This document shows, piece after piece, positions 1 through 9,828 of a stretch of 62,750 nucleotides of DNA (its first letter is position 1; each line of letters starts with the position of its first letter). The notes under the pieces were generated by a model, which worked only from the letters and a program-made list of their open reading frames with translations, did not search any database and was not told the DNA's origin. The DNA is from Micavibrio sp. UBA7689 (lineage in GTDB: Bacteria > Pseudomonadota > Alphaproteobacteria > Micavibrionales > Micavibrionaceae). The translations under genes were made by a program, and so were the position numbers. The stretch is taken from positions 23,894 through 86,643 of the forward strand of contig DLGR01000034.1 of the NCBI GenBank assembly GCA_002482805.1, read 5' to 3'.

Positions 1-3000
1 CCGAATTATCCTGAAGATCGGCCAACCGGCGATAGAGACTCATGCGCACGCCCAGATCTTCAACATAACTTTCAGGAATAAGGACGGAGGTGCCGAGATT
101 GATGGTGGGCGACCATGAATCTTCCATCAAAGCCTCATCAAAATCGACGCCGGCGCGGGCCGCCGATACGGCCTCTTCCAGCATTTGCTGATAAAGCTCA
201 ACGCCTACTTCTTTGATATGCCCCGATTGTTCTTCACCGAGAAGGTTTCCAGCGCCGCGAATATCCATGTCGTGGGATGCGAGTTGGAACCCTGCGCCCA
301 ATGTGTCTAGCGTTTCGATAACTTCCAGGCGCTTTTGCGCCTGCGCGGTGAGTTTTTGCGCAGGTTCGTAGGTGAGATAAGCATAGGCACGCACTTTGCC
401 GCGCCCGATGCGCCCGCGGATTTGATAAAGCTGTGCAAGGCCGAACATGTCGGACCTGTGTACGACCATCGTGTTGGCGCGCGGAATATCGATTCCGCTT
501 TCGATGATGTTGGTGGCCAGCAAAACATCATATTGCCCTTCGTAGAACGCCGTCATGCGGTCTTCGAGTTCCGTGGGCGTCATCTGGCCGTGAGCGGCAA
601 TAACTTTGACTTCGGGAACGAGCTCTTTCAGCGTGCGCTCCACATCTTCCATGTCACCTATGCGCGGACACACATAGAAAGTCTGTCCGCCGCGGTAATG
701 TTCGCGCATGATCGCTTCACGGATCACAAGCGGATCGAACGGCAAAACGAATGTGCGGATAGCGAGCCTGTCTACGGGTGGCGTGGTGATAAGGCTCATA
801 TCTTTCACGCCCGTCAGAGACATCTGCAATGTGCGCGGGATCGGCGTGGCGGACAGCGTCAGGACGTGTACGTCGGATTTGATTTCTTTCAGGCGTTCTT
901 TTTGCTTCACGCCGAAACGCTGTTCTTCATCGACAATGACCAATCCCAGATGCGAAAATTTCGTATCTTTGGCAAACAAGGCGTGCGTGCCGATGGCGAT
1001 ATTGACGCTGCCGTTTGCCAGGCCTTCGCGTGTGGCTTTGGCTTCCTTGGGTGTGACCATGCGGGACAGTTGCTCTACGCGCAGGCCTGTGCCTGCAAAT
1101 CGCGTCGCGAAATTGTTGTAATGCTGGCGGGACAACAATGTTGTCGGAACAACTACCGCCACCTGTGCGCCTGCCATCGCCGCGACATAAGCGGCGCGTA
1201 ACGCGACTTCGGTTTTGCCAAACCCGACATCGCCGCACACCAAACGGTCCATCGGTTGTTCGCCGTTCAGATCGCCGATTACATCGTTGATGGATTTCAA
1301 CTGGTCTTCCGTTTCCTGATACGGGAATTTCATGGCAAACAGATTGTATGAATCCTGATCGACCGAGAGCTTTTCGCCTTTTTTGAGCAAACGTTCGGCG
1401 GCGATTTTCAAAAGCCCTTCGGCCATCACCATCAAATCTTTTTTAACCTTGGCTTTGCGTGCCTGCCAGCCTGCTCCGCCCAGCTTGTCGAGCTGCTGGA
1501 AACCTTCGTCGGAGCCGAAACGCGACAGAACTTCGATGTTTTCGACAGGCACGAAGAGTCTATCGCCGCCGTCATAGGTTATTTTCAAACAATCATGAAG
1601 CAACCCGCCCGCTTTGAGCGTTTCGAGTCCTTCGAAGCGTCCTATCCCGTGATCCAGATGTACGACGAGGTCGCCTTCTTTGAGCGAGGATACCTCGGTC
1701 AGGAAATTGTCTGATTTCTTGCGGCGGGTCTGTCTGCGCGTAAGACGATCACCCAGAATATCCTGTTCGGTAAGCACGGCGAGGTCTTGCGCCACAAAAC
1801 CGTGTTCCAGGCCAAGGATCACCATCTCTGCCAATGGCGGGATCAGGGCATGATCCATCATGCCTTTCAAGCGTTCCTTGGACCCTTCGGAATAACAGGC
1901 GATCAAAATTTTCTTTTTCTCCGACGCCAGCATGGCAAGATGCATGCGCAGTTCACCGAACAAATCACCTTCGGGCAGTGCACGGATATCGCCGAAATCA
2001 CGCCCTTTGCGGGCGGTTGCACCCTCGTCGGGAGAGCCGAACGGCAATAATTGGGGCGCGTTGGCGGTAAGAATGTCCCACTCGTCTTCGCTCAAATATA
2101 ATTTTGCGGGCGGCAGCGCGTGATAGACAGTTCCCGTCAGCGAAACATCGCTGTCTTTCTTTTTGCCTTTTTTCTTGAAGGATTCTTCCAGAGTTTTGCG
2201 CGCATCATAGAAATCTGTCACCTGCGTGCGGCGCTCTTCGGCCGCGTTTGCCGAAAGCTGATCGAATGTTACGGAGCATTGCGGCACGTAATCGAACAAC
2301 GTATTCATTTTGTCGAAGAACAACGGCATCCAGTGATCCATACCGTTATATTTGCGTCCTTCGCTGACCGCTTCATAGAGCGGATCGCCACCCGTCACCG
2401 CGCCGAAGGTTTCGCGGTATCCGCTGCGAAATCTTTGAATCGATTCCTCATCCAGAAAAAATTCCGCGACGGGCTTCAATGTGAATTGCTCGACCTTACT
2501 TTCAGTAAGCTGGGTTGCCGCATCGAAAGAACGGATGGATTCTACATCGTCCCCGAACAAATCAATCCGCACCGGCGATTCCTGCGACGGGGCGAACAAA
2601 TCTATAATCCCGCCGCGGATGGCGAATTCGCCATGTTCACGCACTGTGTCCGTGCGGGTGTAACCGTTGCGCACCAGATAATCTTGCAAATCCTTTACCG
2701 ACACGCGTTCGCCCACTTTCACGGAGAAGCCCGATTGTTCCAACGCGGAAATCGGCGTGACACGTTGCAACGCTGCGCCGACCGTGGTGATCAAAATACG
2801 CGGCAGATATTTATCTGACTGCTTCCATACAATCAGTTGCGAAAGTGCGGCTACACGCTGGGAAACAATATCGGGGTTCGGCGACACGCGGTCATAGGGC
2901 AGACAGTCCCATGCAGGCATATAAACCACCTGAATATCGGGCGCGAAAAAAACGAGCAGTTCGCACAGGGAATTGGCGCGCAAATCATCCGTCGCGATAT

Positions 3001-3109
3001 GCATGAGCACGCGGCGCGATTTCGCAAGGTCGCGCGCCATATCTGCGAGAATGCGCGCATCTTGTCCTTCGGGCGCGCCGAAAATCACAGGGCGCGTATC
3101 AGAGGTCAT
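1..3109 (-). CDS. mfd: Transcription-repair coupling factor Mfd (3' end outside window)
   Basis: Mfd is an ATP-driven DNA translocase that dislodges RNA polymerase stalled at lesions and recruits UvrA. The frame opens at the ATG at 3109 and runs off the left edge, so about 1036 codons are visible and roughly 100 C-terminal residues are missing. In order I see an N-terminal UvrB-like region (PAWDCLPYDRVSPNP near residue 65), the CarD-like polymerase-binding module (VVHLDHGIGRFEG near 475), helicase motif I GDVGFGKTE near 625, DEEQRFGVKQKE near 723 and RGRIGRGKVRAYAYL near 895. The start lies inside the 3' end of sdhE (11-nt overlap), which suggests translational coupling. The last visible residues (YVEDLGVRMSLYRRL) match the Mfd C-terminal domain. 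Identification is secure. Confidence 0.97.
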   Translation of the reverse strand, partial: MTSDTRPVIFGAPEGQDARILADMARDLAKSRRVLMHIATDDLRANSLCELLVFFAPDIQVVYMPAWDCLPYDRVSPNPDIVSQRVAALSQLIVWKQSDKYLPRILITTVGAALQRVTPISALEQSGFSVKVGERVSVKDLQDYLVRNGYTRTDTVREHGEFAIRGGIIDLFAPSQESPVRIDLFGDDVESIRSFDAATQLTESKVEQFTLKPVAEFFLDEESIQRFRSGYRETFGAVTGGDPLYEAVSEGRKYNGMDHWMPLFFDKMNTLFDYVPQCSVTFDQLSANAAEERRTQVTDFYDARKTLEESFKKKGKKKDSDVSLTGTVYHALPPAKLYLSEDEWDILTANAPQLLPFGSPDEGATARKGRDFGDIRALPEGDLFGELRMHLAMLASEKKKILIACYSEGSKERLKGMMDHALIPPLAEMVILGLEHGFVAQDLAVLTEQDILGDRLTRRQTRRKKSDNFLTEVSSLKEGDLVVHLDHGIGRFEGLETLKAGGLLHDCLKITYDGGDRLFVPVENIEVLSRFGSDEGFQQLDKLGGAGWQARKAKVKKDLMVMAEGLLKIAAERLLKKGEKLSVDQDSYNLFAMKFPYQETEDQLKSINDVIGDLNGEQPMDRLVCGDVGFGKTEVALRAAYVAAMAGAQVAVVVPTTLLSRQHYNNFATRFAGTGLRVEQLSRMVTPKEAKATREGLANGSVNIAIGTHALFAKDTKFSHLGLVIVDEEQRFGVKQKERLKEIKSDVHVLTLSATPIPRTLQMSLTGVKDMSLITTPPVDRLAIRTFVLPFDPLVIREAIMREHYRGGQTFYVCPRIGDMEDVERTLKELVPEVKVIAAHGQMTPTELEDRMTAFYEGQYDVLLATNIIESGIDIPRANTMVVHRSDMFGLAQLYQIRGRIGRGKVRAYAYLTYEPAQKLTAQAQKRLEVIETLDTLGAGFQLASHDMDIRGAGNLLGEEQSGHIKEVGVELYQQMLEEAVSAARAGVDFDEALMEDSWSPTINLGTSVLIPESYVEDLGVRMSLYRRLADLQDNS

Positions 3110-3398
3110 TTTTGGCGCGGTATTCTGCATAGTTGTGGGCGAGCAATTTTTCTATAACAGGGTTCATCATATTGGCAGGCACGGGCTTTTGACCCGAAAT
3201 CCAATCGTAAACATCAGGATCGGGCGTATTAAGGAGCTCTTCATAGAGGTCGAGCGCGGCAATATCCATCGCATGTACGTTAACATCCGCGAATGTCCCC
3301 ATAATCAGGTCCATTTCACGCATGCCCCTGTGCCATGAACGGAAAATAAGGCGTTTGCGTCTGTTGTCCAGTTCTTCTAAAGTCATGGAAACATTCAT
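3099..3398 (-). CDS. sdhE: FAD assembly factor SdhE
   Basis: Small SdhE/Sdh5-family protein, which promotes covalent attachment of FAD to the succinate dehydrogenase flavoprotein in the cytoplasm. The protein is up to 99 residues. It carries the family signature RSWHRGMREMD, equivalent to the RGxxE motif, followed by helical segments typical of the five-helix fold (LDLYEELLNTPDPDVYDWI). A second ATG at 3386 (MTLEELDNRRKRL) fits the usual family start better than the ATG at 3398, so the true protein may be 95 residues. It is divergent from recG, with only 18 nt between the starts, and its end overlaps mfd. The recG–sdhE–mfd arrangement is familiar from alphaproteobacteria. Confidence 0.93.
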   Translation of the reverse strand: MNVSMTLEELDNRRKRLIFRSWHRGMREMDLIMGTFADVNVHAMDIAALDLYEELLNTPDPDVYDWISGQKPVPANMMNPVIEKLLAHNYAEYRAKNDL

Positions 3399-3416
3399 AC
3401 TTTAGTTTTAAATGCG

Positions 3417-5498
3417 ATGCCACGGCCATTTTCACTAGATCCGCTTTTTAGATCCCTCACCGTCCTTGGCGGCGTGGGGCCGAAAAACGCGAAACTTTTT
3501 GAGAATCTGATCGGCGGCGGAAAAATTCTCGATCTACTCTGGCACAAGCCCGTCGATTTCGTGGATCGTTCCTTTGCACCCAAAATAGCAGACGCACAGG
3601 ACGGAAAAGTCGCCACGCTCGAAATTACCGTGATGAAGCACAACGCGCCGCCGAAACGCTCTATGCCGTACAAGGTATGGTGCACGGATGATACTGGCGC
3701 GATCAATCTGATATTTTTCAACGCGAATAAGGAGTGGACCGAAAAACAATTGCCTGTCGGCAAGAAAGTTTTTGTGAGCGGGCGTGTGGAAGTCTATCAG
3801 GGCAACCGCCAGATGGTGCATCCCGATTACATTGCCGACACCAAAGAAAATATCGAAACGGTGGAACCGATTTATCCCCTCACCGCGGGTCTGACGAACA
3901 AGGCCGTCCGCAAAGCCGTTACGGGTGCGCTTGTATTCCTGCCCACGCTGGAAGAATGGTGCGACCCGGCGTTTAAAAGGCTCCACAAATGGCCTGACTG
4001 GAAAGACGCGGTTACAAATCTGCATAATCCCCACAGCGGACTTGATCTGGAAGCCTCCTCCGTTTCACGTTCCCGCCTCGCCTATGATGAATTGCTGGCA
4101 AACCAATTGTCGCTGGCGCTTGTTCGCATGAAACAACGCCGCGTCAACGGGCGAAGCTTTGTGCCCACTGGCACTTTGCGTAAAAAACTGATGTCTGCTG
4201 TGCCGTTCGAACTTACGAATGCACAGAAACGTACCATCAAAGAAATTGATGACGATATGAAAGAACCGTTACGCATGCTTCGCCTGTTGCAAGGCGATGT
4301 CGGATCGGGAAAAACTATTGTTGCCGCACTCGCCATGATGAATGTCATCGAAAACGGCGCGCAGGCCGCCATCATGGCACCTACGGAAATATTGGCCCGA
4401 CAGCACGCGATGAGTTTTGGGCCGTGGCTCGAGGCCGCGGGTATTTCCTTCGTCATTCTCACAGGGCGCGATAAATCGGCCGCCCGCAAAGAAATCCTCG
4501 CGCAGATCGCTGACGGCCGTGCCAAAGTCGTTATTGGCACACACGCGCTGTTTCAAGAAGGCGTGGAATTTCATGATCTGGGGCTCGCGGTCGTCGACGA
4601 ACAACACAAATTCGGCGTACATCAACGCATGCAATTGCAAACCAAAGGGCGCGGCACGGACGTGCTTGTTATGACCGCAACCCCTATTCCGCGCACGCTC
4701 ACATTGACGGCGTATGGCGATATGGAAGTGTCACGGCTTGACGAAAAGCCGCCGGGACGCAAACCGATTGAAACTCTGCTCATTCCCAAAGACAAAGCGG
4801 AAGAAATGATTTCGGGTGTTGCGCGCAAAATCGAAACCGGCGCACGCGTGTATTGGGTCTGTCCCCTCGTTGAAGAAAGCGAGTTAATCGATCTTCAAGC
4901 CGCCGAAGCCCGATATGACATATTGAAGGAACTTTTTGGCGATAATGTCGGTTTGATACACGGACGTTTGAAACCCGACGAGAAAGATATCGTTATGGGT
5001 CGTTTTGCGCGGGGTGAAATCAGAATACTCGTGGCGACGACCGTCATAGAAGTCGGCGTGAACGTGCCTGAGGCGACTGTTATGATTATCGAACATGCCG
5101 AGCGTTTTGGTCTTGCCCAGCTTCACCAGTTACGCGGGCGCGTGGGACGCGGCGGAGACAAATCTTTTTGTTTCTTGATGTATGATGAAAAGCTTTCGGT
5201 AAACGCCAAAGAACGCCTGAAAACAATGCGCGATACTGAAGACGGTTTCATGATTGCAGAGAAGGATCTGGAGTTGCGCGGTGGCGGGGAGATTCTCGGA
5301 ACGCGCCAATCCGGCATGCCCGAATTCAAAGTTGCAGACCTAACCGCCCATAAAGAGCTTCTGGCGGCGGCTCATGATGATACGAAATTGATCCTTTCCA
5401 AGGATCCAGACCTCTTAGGGGAACGCGGCAACCGTTTGAAAACACTGCTTTATTTATTCGAACAGGATCAGGCCATCGCAAATTTGCGCGCGGGCTGA
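3417..5498 (+). CDS. recG: ATP-dependent DNA helicase RecG
   Basis: RecG remodels stalled replication forks and branch-migrates Holliday junctions. The 693-residue length is normal for the family. The N-terminal third holds the wedge/OB-fold region. The helicase core follows, with Walker A GDVGSGKT near residue 292, the DEQHKFGVHQR box near 393, MTATPIPRTL just after, and LRGRVGRGG near 570. The family-typical tail (KDLELRGGGEILGTRQSG) is present. The start shares a very short divergent promoter region with sdhE. Nothing suggests damage or truncation. Confidence 0.97.
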   Translation: MPRPFSLDPLFRSLTVLGGVGPKNAKLFENLIGGGKILDLLWHKPVDFVDRSFAPKIADAQDGKVATLEITVMKHNAPPKRSMPYKVWCTDDTGAINLIFFNANKEWTEKQLPVGKKVFVSGRVEVYQGNRQMVHPDYIADTKENIETVEPIYPLTAGLTNKAVRKAVTGALVFLPTLEEWCDPAFKRLHKWPDWKDAVTNLHNPHSGLDLEASSVSRSRLAYDELLANQLSLALVRMKQRRVNGRSFVPTGTLRKKLMSAVPFELTNAQKRTIKEIDDDMKEPLRMLRLLQGDVGSGKTIVAALAMMNVIENGAQAAIMAPTEILARQHAMSFGPWLEAAGISFVILTGRDKSAARKEILAQIADGRAKVVIGTHALFQEGVEFHDLGLAVVDEQHKFGVHQRMQLQTKGRGTDVLVMTATPIPRTLTLTAYGDMEVSRLDEKPPGRKPIETLLIPKDKAEEMISGVARKIETGARVYWVCPLVEESELIDLQAAEARYDILKELFGDNVGLIHGRLKPDEKDIVMGRFARGEIRILVATTVIEVGVNVPEATVMIIEHAERFGLAQLHQLRGRVGRGGDKSFCFLMYDEKLSVNAKERLKTMRDTEDGFMIAEKDLELRGGGEILGTRQSGMPEFKVADLTAHKELLAAAHDDTKLILSKDPDLLGERGNRLKTLLYLFEQDQAIANLRAG

Positions 5499-5606
5499 CA
5501 AATGCGTAAGACTGGTTAAGATTTTACTAATGAAATGTTTGCGTTTTTGTAAGCGCTTATGCTAGTTTCGTTTTCCGTAATAGAAACAGTTTTGTGAGTA
5601 AATACA

Positions 5607-8600
5607 ATGAGTGTCAATGAAGATGCCCTTTTGGATGAATCGGAAGGTCACGTACGTCGTGACCGCCGCAGACGTCCTGCGGGCGCCGGCATTCAAAGCG
5701 TGTTCCGCAGTATCGATCGCACCGTTGAAAATTTCAATCAGGGTCAGGAAGAAAGAACGCGCCAAAACCTTGCGCGCATGGGTCAACTCACCCAGCTTGA
5801 GCAAGATGTTTTCAACGATCACTTCGCTGAATCTGAGGAAAGAACACGTGAAGCTTTCCGGAGTTTCTTCGACGGGGTAGAGGCAGGTTTAAAACGCAAA
5901 TTCGTCGTTCCGAGACTCGGACCCGGCTATCGCAACAGCGATCTGATGTTCGCTTTCTTCAAAGATGCCGAGATGGAACGGAATCTGCTCCGCCATCCGA
6001 ATGGCAGCAGTGTTCTCATTCAATCCAACAAAATCGAATTCAATCCTTCGACGGCTGAATTCGGCCTCGACGATGCGTTCGAAATGGCGCTCGCCGCCGC
6101 GCACAACAAAGACATGCTTGGTCATCAGGTAAAACTGACGGGTAATGCCAGAGAACAAGCCATGCTCAGATACGCTATCGAGCAAGTAAATGTGGCGCTC
6201 GCTACCGAACATCAGATCAGTGTTAAAACGCCCAAAATAAAATTGCCCGAATTGGATTTTCAAGGCTTTACACTTAACACATACTTGAAAAAAATGGGCG
6301 CGTTGCCGGCCGATCCTTCCATCACGCCGGAACCCACACAAGCAAGTCCGCAACCTGCTCCGCAAACACGCGCGCCTGTAATGCCGGTATCGGGCTTGGC
6401 AGAACAATTACCTCCTATACCAGTTCCTGCACCACCACCGGTGCAGTTGTCGCCGTCACCAGCGCCGTCCGCGCAAAGTTTTGTGCCGAATGCAGATGAA
6501 GTAATATTCATCCCCGAGGACATGGCGCTCGAAGCAGCCCTGCTTATGGAGCTTAATGCAGCCGCCCATCCTGATGCGCCGCGTTCGGCTTATCCCAGAA
6601 CCGCTTCGGCTAATGCAGAAGGTGCCGTTTCGGATGCAGACATTTCCGTGCCAAGGCAATCCTTGATACGGTTGCTTTACAACGCTGCACGTCCCGATGT
6701 TATTCCGCCAGCAGACCTCGCACAACGCAATGATGTGTCTACTCCCACGGGCGAAGCACAATACAATGAAATCGATTTTAATGCGGATGAGGTTTTCAAC
6801 GCCGAAGATGGTCTACCGTCCGTAAGCGATCATGATGTTTTAAACTATCAGCCTATTTCCCATGATTTGATCCGCGTATCGGATGAAGAATGGGATATAA
6901 ATCTGCAAAACAGGACCCAGCAACTCCTCGCCAAGGGTAAGAGCGAATTGCACGGTATTGCCGACGCATTGCTCGACTATGTTAATGATCCGGAAATAGA
7001 TCATCTTCCTGGCAGAGCCTCGGGCGAAATCGTCATGACATATGATGATAAAATCTTACCGTTCATCAAAAAGCGCAAAGATGAACCTTGCGAGGTTTAC
7101 ACGGCTCAGATCGATCTTTACGAAAACGGAACGCCGCCTGCGGATGTAGAATATATATTCCACGAGAAACGTAAACAAAGTTTGCTGCACATCGTCTCCA
7201 TAACGGGCGAAGGGTATGAAGAATATCGTAATCATGAATTCTTTGATGCGGATTTGAATCCTGTCTTTACAGTGCTTCAACAAGACCAATGGGGCGCTCA
7301 ACAAGGTCCCGAAGTTTTGAAGGCGGCAAAATATTTCCTGCCTCAAGTTACTTTCGATGATGATCTGAAATTTGAAATCGTTGCGCCTCAGGAATCCAAT
7401 CCGGCCGAATTGTCGGAAGATGACTTTGATGCCGCACATCCGTTCGATGCTGACTCTCTTGAGAAATCCACCCCCTATGTTCCTTCGGAAATTTTGGAAG
7501 CGCGCAAGGCTGATGAATTAAGGTATACAGAGCAAGCGCGGATTGATGAATTGGCAAAATTCAAATGGGTGCTGGCCCAAGAGATAGAACTGGCACGCGC
7601 CAACCACCCTGCCTTGAGCTATCCCCCGGAAAGAAGCCAAAGAGCGGGTTCTATAAAAACCTGGCTAGGCGATGATCCTGTGCATGTCATGCCCATACAA
7701 CTGCATGGCAAGGAAAGCCATGCCATGGTGTATTTCCACAGAAAGAGCGATCATGAAGGCGAAATCGTCGCGATTCAAAGCAACCACGAATATCAGTCTT
7801 ATATTCTGCCTCCATTTGAAAAGAGCTTTGGCCTTAATCCCGTTGAAGAATTCTATTTCAACGAAGATTTTATAAATCCAGAATTCAAAGATCTGAATCG
7901 TAACAAAGATGTATTTTTCCTAAAGCGCGGCCTGCACAAACAGGAAGTTGTGCCGCCTAACGATCACGATGACGATTCCGGCCTCGATACGGCCACGCCT
8001 GATACAGCAGTAGAAACCACCAAGCAACAATCTGTTGCCGACAGGAAACCTTTCATGTCGCTTTTAACAGGTTGGATTGGCGGCAGAGCGCCGCAAGAGA
8101 TTGTAACACCCGATGCTGTTGATCCCGATTTCATCGGCCCTCCCGCACCTGCATCTGTATCAGCACCTGCATCCATGCCTGCTGTTGCGCCCGTATTAGC
8201 ACAAACGGAACCAGAAGCCGCAGGAACCGCTGGCCCCGAGCAGACAGGCGCGGTTGACAAGAGACAACCTCCCTATGTGGCCCGCATTATCCAAGATCGT
8301 CTCAGCGCGGTTATGAAACGGCGCTTGTTCGGGGCGTTCGGCGTGGTCGCAGGCGCCAGTTGGATCGCAGCGGCAACAATAAGCGGCACCGACGCAGGCG
8401 CTACCACCTCTGCTTCTACCAAACTCTCCGATCTATCGGCACGCGTTGATGTGAGTCCTACAGCCGCTGAAAGAGCCAATTTGGCCTCGCTGAACCTACC
8501 TTCGCTATTTTCGCCACTTGTCCCGCGAACACCTGTTACCCCGCCCGTCATTCCGGAATCGGACAACAGCAATACGGGTGAAATCACTATAGCCCTGTTA

Positions 8601-9158
8601 AGAAGCGCGGACGCCGACGAAGCCGATCTTTTGCGAAAATCCCGCCTCGTCAATATAACCAATCTGCATGAAAGACTTGAAGAAAGTCTTCCAGTCCTGC
8701 GTGACGTATGGGCAAGATGCGCACCGAATAAAATCGCTGTCATCACGTCCGGACATGATCAATTGGGAGAACACGGAAGCAGGTCAAGACACCGTGACCG
8801 CGCCGCCATTGACATACAAACCATTAACGGGAGCCCGGAACAGAGATTAACTCTCGCTGAGGCAACCAGATGCTATCAAGAACTTACAACCAGCTTCCCT
8901 GACCTCACCGTCCTGTGGGAGCGTCAACGCGCAGGCCATGACCACTTCCACATTCACGTCCCGCGTGCAGGTGAGGCAGCGGTTCACCGCATTGTATATG
9001 CGCGTCAAAACCGGAGCACTCCAACGCCGGCGCCGGTACAATCCGCGCCTCTGCCGGATGAGCCGACCGTTATAATCATACCTGAAACACAAGTTGTTTT
9101 GGAACCGTCGATTATTGCTTCATCGGAACAAGAAGCCCGCCCATCCCCGACCCTGTAA
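5607..9158 (+). CDS. Large single-pass membrane protein with C-terminal LAS/M15-like metallopeptidase domain
   Basis: An 1183-residue protein I do not recognise as a whole. Residues 1-240 are mostly helical and charged with no signal peptide. A Pro/Ala-rich linker follows near 245-300, then acidic globular segments to about 800 and a second Ala/Pro-rich linker (about 835-890). One hydrophobic stretch (about 908-930, preceded by MKRRL) reads as a transmembrane helix with the N-terminus inside. The C-terminal region has SRHRDRAAID (Ser1060, His1062, Asp1069), spaced like the SxHxxGxAxD zinc motif of LAS peptidases but with Arg for Gly, and HDHFHIHV (residues 1111-1118), like their second metal motif. 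A periplasmic peptidoglycan peptidase domain is inferred; the roughly 900-residue cytoplasmic part is unexplained. No clear Shine-Dalgarno sequence precedes the ATG. It ends tail-to-tail with the DUF502 gene with no spacer. Confidence 0.85.
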   Translation: MSVNEDALLDESEGHVRRDRRRRPAGAGIQSVFRSIDRTVENFNQGQEERTRQNLARMGQLTQLEQDVFNDHFAESEERTREAFRSFFDGVEAGLKRKFVVPRLGPGYRNSDLMFAFFKDAEMERNLLRHPNGSSVLIQSNKIEFNPSTAEFGLDDAFEMALAAAHNKDMLGHQVKLTGNAREQAMLRYAIEQVNVALATEHQISVKTPKIKLPELDFQGFTLNTYLKKMGALPADPSITPEPTQASPQPAPQTRAPVMPVSGLAEQLPPIPVPAPPPVQLSPSPAPSAQSFVPNADEVIFIPEDMALEAALLMELNAAAHPDAPRSAYPRTASANAEGAVSDADISVPRQSLIRLLYNAARPDVIPPADLAQRNDVSTPTGEAQYNEIDFNADEVFNAEDGLPSVSDHDVLNYQPISHDLIRVSDEEWDINLQNRTQQLLAKGKSELHGIADALLDYVNDPEIDHLPGRASGEIVMTYDDKILPFIKKRKDEPCEVYTAQIDLYENGTPPADVEYIFHEKRKQSLLHIVSITGEGYEEYRNHEFFDADLNPVFTVLQQDQWGAQQGPEVLKAAKYFLPQVTFDDDLKFEIVAPQESNPAELSEDDFDAAHPFDADSLEKSTPYVPSEILEARKADELRYTEQARIDELAKFKWVLAQEIELARANHPALSYPPERSQRAGSIKTWLGDDPVHVMPIQLHGKESHAMVYFHRKSDHEGEIVAIQSNHEYQSYILPPFEKSFGLNPVEEFYFNEDFINPEFKDLNRNKDVFFLKRGLHKQEVVPPNDHDDDSGLDTATPDTAVETTKQQSVADRKPFMSLLTGWIGGRAPQEIVTPDAVDPDFIGPPAPASVSAPASMPAVAPVLAQTEPEAAGTAGPEQTGAVDKRQPPYVARIIQDRLSAVMKRRLFGAFGVVAGASWIAAATISGTDAGATTSASTKLSDLSARVDVSPTAAERANLASLNLPSLFSPLVPRTPVTPPVIPESDNSNTGEITIALLRSADADEADLLRKSRLVNITNLHERLEESLPVLRDVWARCAPNKIAVITSGHDQLGEHGSRSRHRDRAAIDIQTINGSPEQRLTLAEATRCYQELTTSFPDLTVLWERQRAGHDHFHIHVPRAGEAAVHRIVYARQNRSTPTPAPVQSAPLPDEPTVIIIPETQVVLEPSIIASSEQEARPSPTL

Positions 9159-9827
9159 TTATGCTTTCACAGGAGGCGTTATGATGCCGCCCGACGCGAT
9201 CAACTTTACCGCGTCTTCCACAGACATCGATAAATAAATCACATCCTTTTTGGGAACGAACACCACGAACCCCGCCGTCGTAGGCGTCACGGGGCTGTAC
9301 ACATTCAACACTTCGTCGCCCTGCCCGATTTTTTGTATCTCTGCGGGCGCAACGCCGGTGACGAAACCGATAGTCCATGAATTTGCGCTTCCATATTGAA
9401 ACAGAACGACCTCGCGGAACGCGGTGGATTGCGTACCGATGGTCATTTCGAACACCTGCTTGATCGCCTTATAGACTGTGTTCACTAAAGGCATGCGGTA
9501 GACGACGAATTCCGCGGCGCGAATAATTAAACGGCCGAGGAAGTTGCGCGCCATAAAACCGATGATGATAAAGAATATGACGGTGATGATGAGGCCGAGC
9601 CCCGGAATCTCAAAAGGCAGGTAATTGTTGGGGTTTGCTTCATCGGGGATGAATTTGGCGACCATTGTATCGACGAAGTTCAGAAACCACCACGCGCTCC
9701 ATAACGTGATCGTGATGGGAACCGTAACGACAATGCCGGTAAAGAAATAACTGCGCAGGCGCGAACCCACGCCGCCTTTGTGCAGGGCTTCTTCCACATC
9801 TTGTGCGATGGGGTTGTCGCCCGCCAT
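9159..9827 (-). CDS. DUF502 family inner-membrane protein
   Basis: A 222-residue DUF502-family integral membrane protein; the family has no firmly established function. Two strong hydrophobic segments are visible: one near residues 28-52 (SYFFTGIVVTVPITITLW) and one near 75-95 (LGLIITVIFFIIIGFMARN). They are followed by a conserved soluble part with YRMPLVNTVYKAIKQV, a family hallmark, and GFVTG. The start codon lies one nucleotide after the glycyl-tRNA synthetase stop, so the two are probably one transcript with coupled translation. The length is normal for the family. Confidence 0.9.
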   Translation of the reverse strand: MAGDNPIAQDVEEALHKGGVGSRLRSYFFTGIVVTVPITITLWSAWWFLNFVDTMVAKFIPDEANPNNYLPFEIPGLGLIITVIFFIIIGFMARNFLGRLIIRAAEFVVYRMPLVNTVYKAIKQVFEMTIGTQSTAFREVVLFQYGSANSWTIGFVTGVAPAEIQKIGQGDEVLNVYSPVTPTTAGFVVFVPKKDVIYLSMSVEDAVKLIASGGIITPPVKA

Positions 9828-9828
9828 A

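Noticed and set aside
335..1201. Plus-strand open frames over the left end of the window
   Set aside because: They are antisense to mfd, which is clearly coding on the minus strand.
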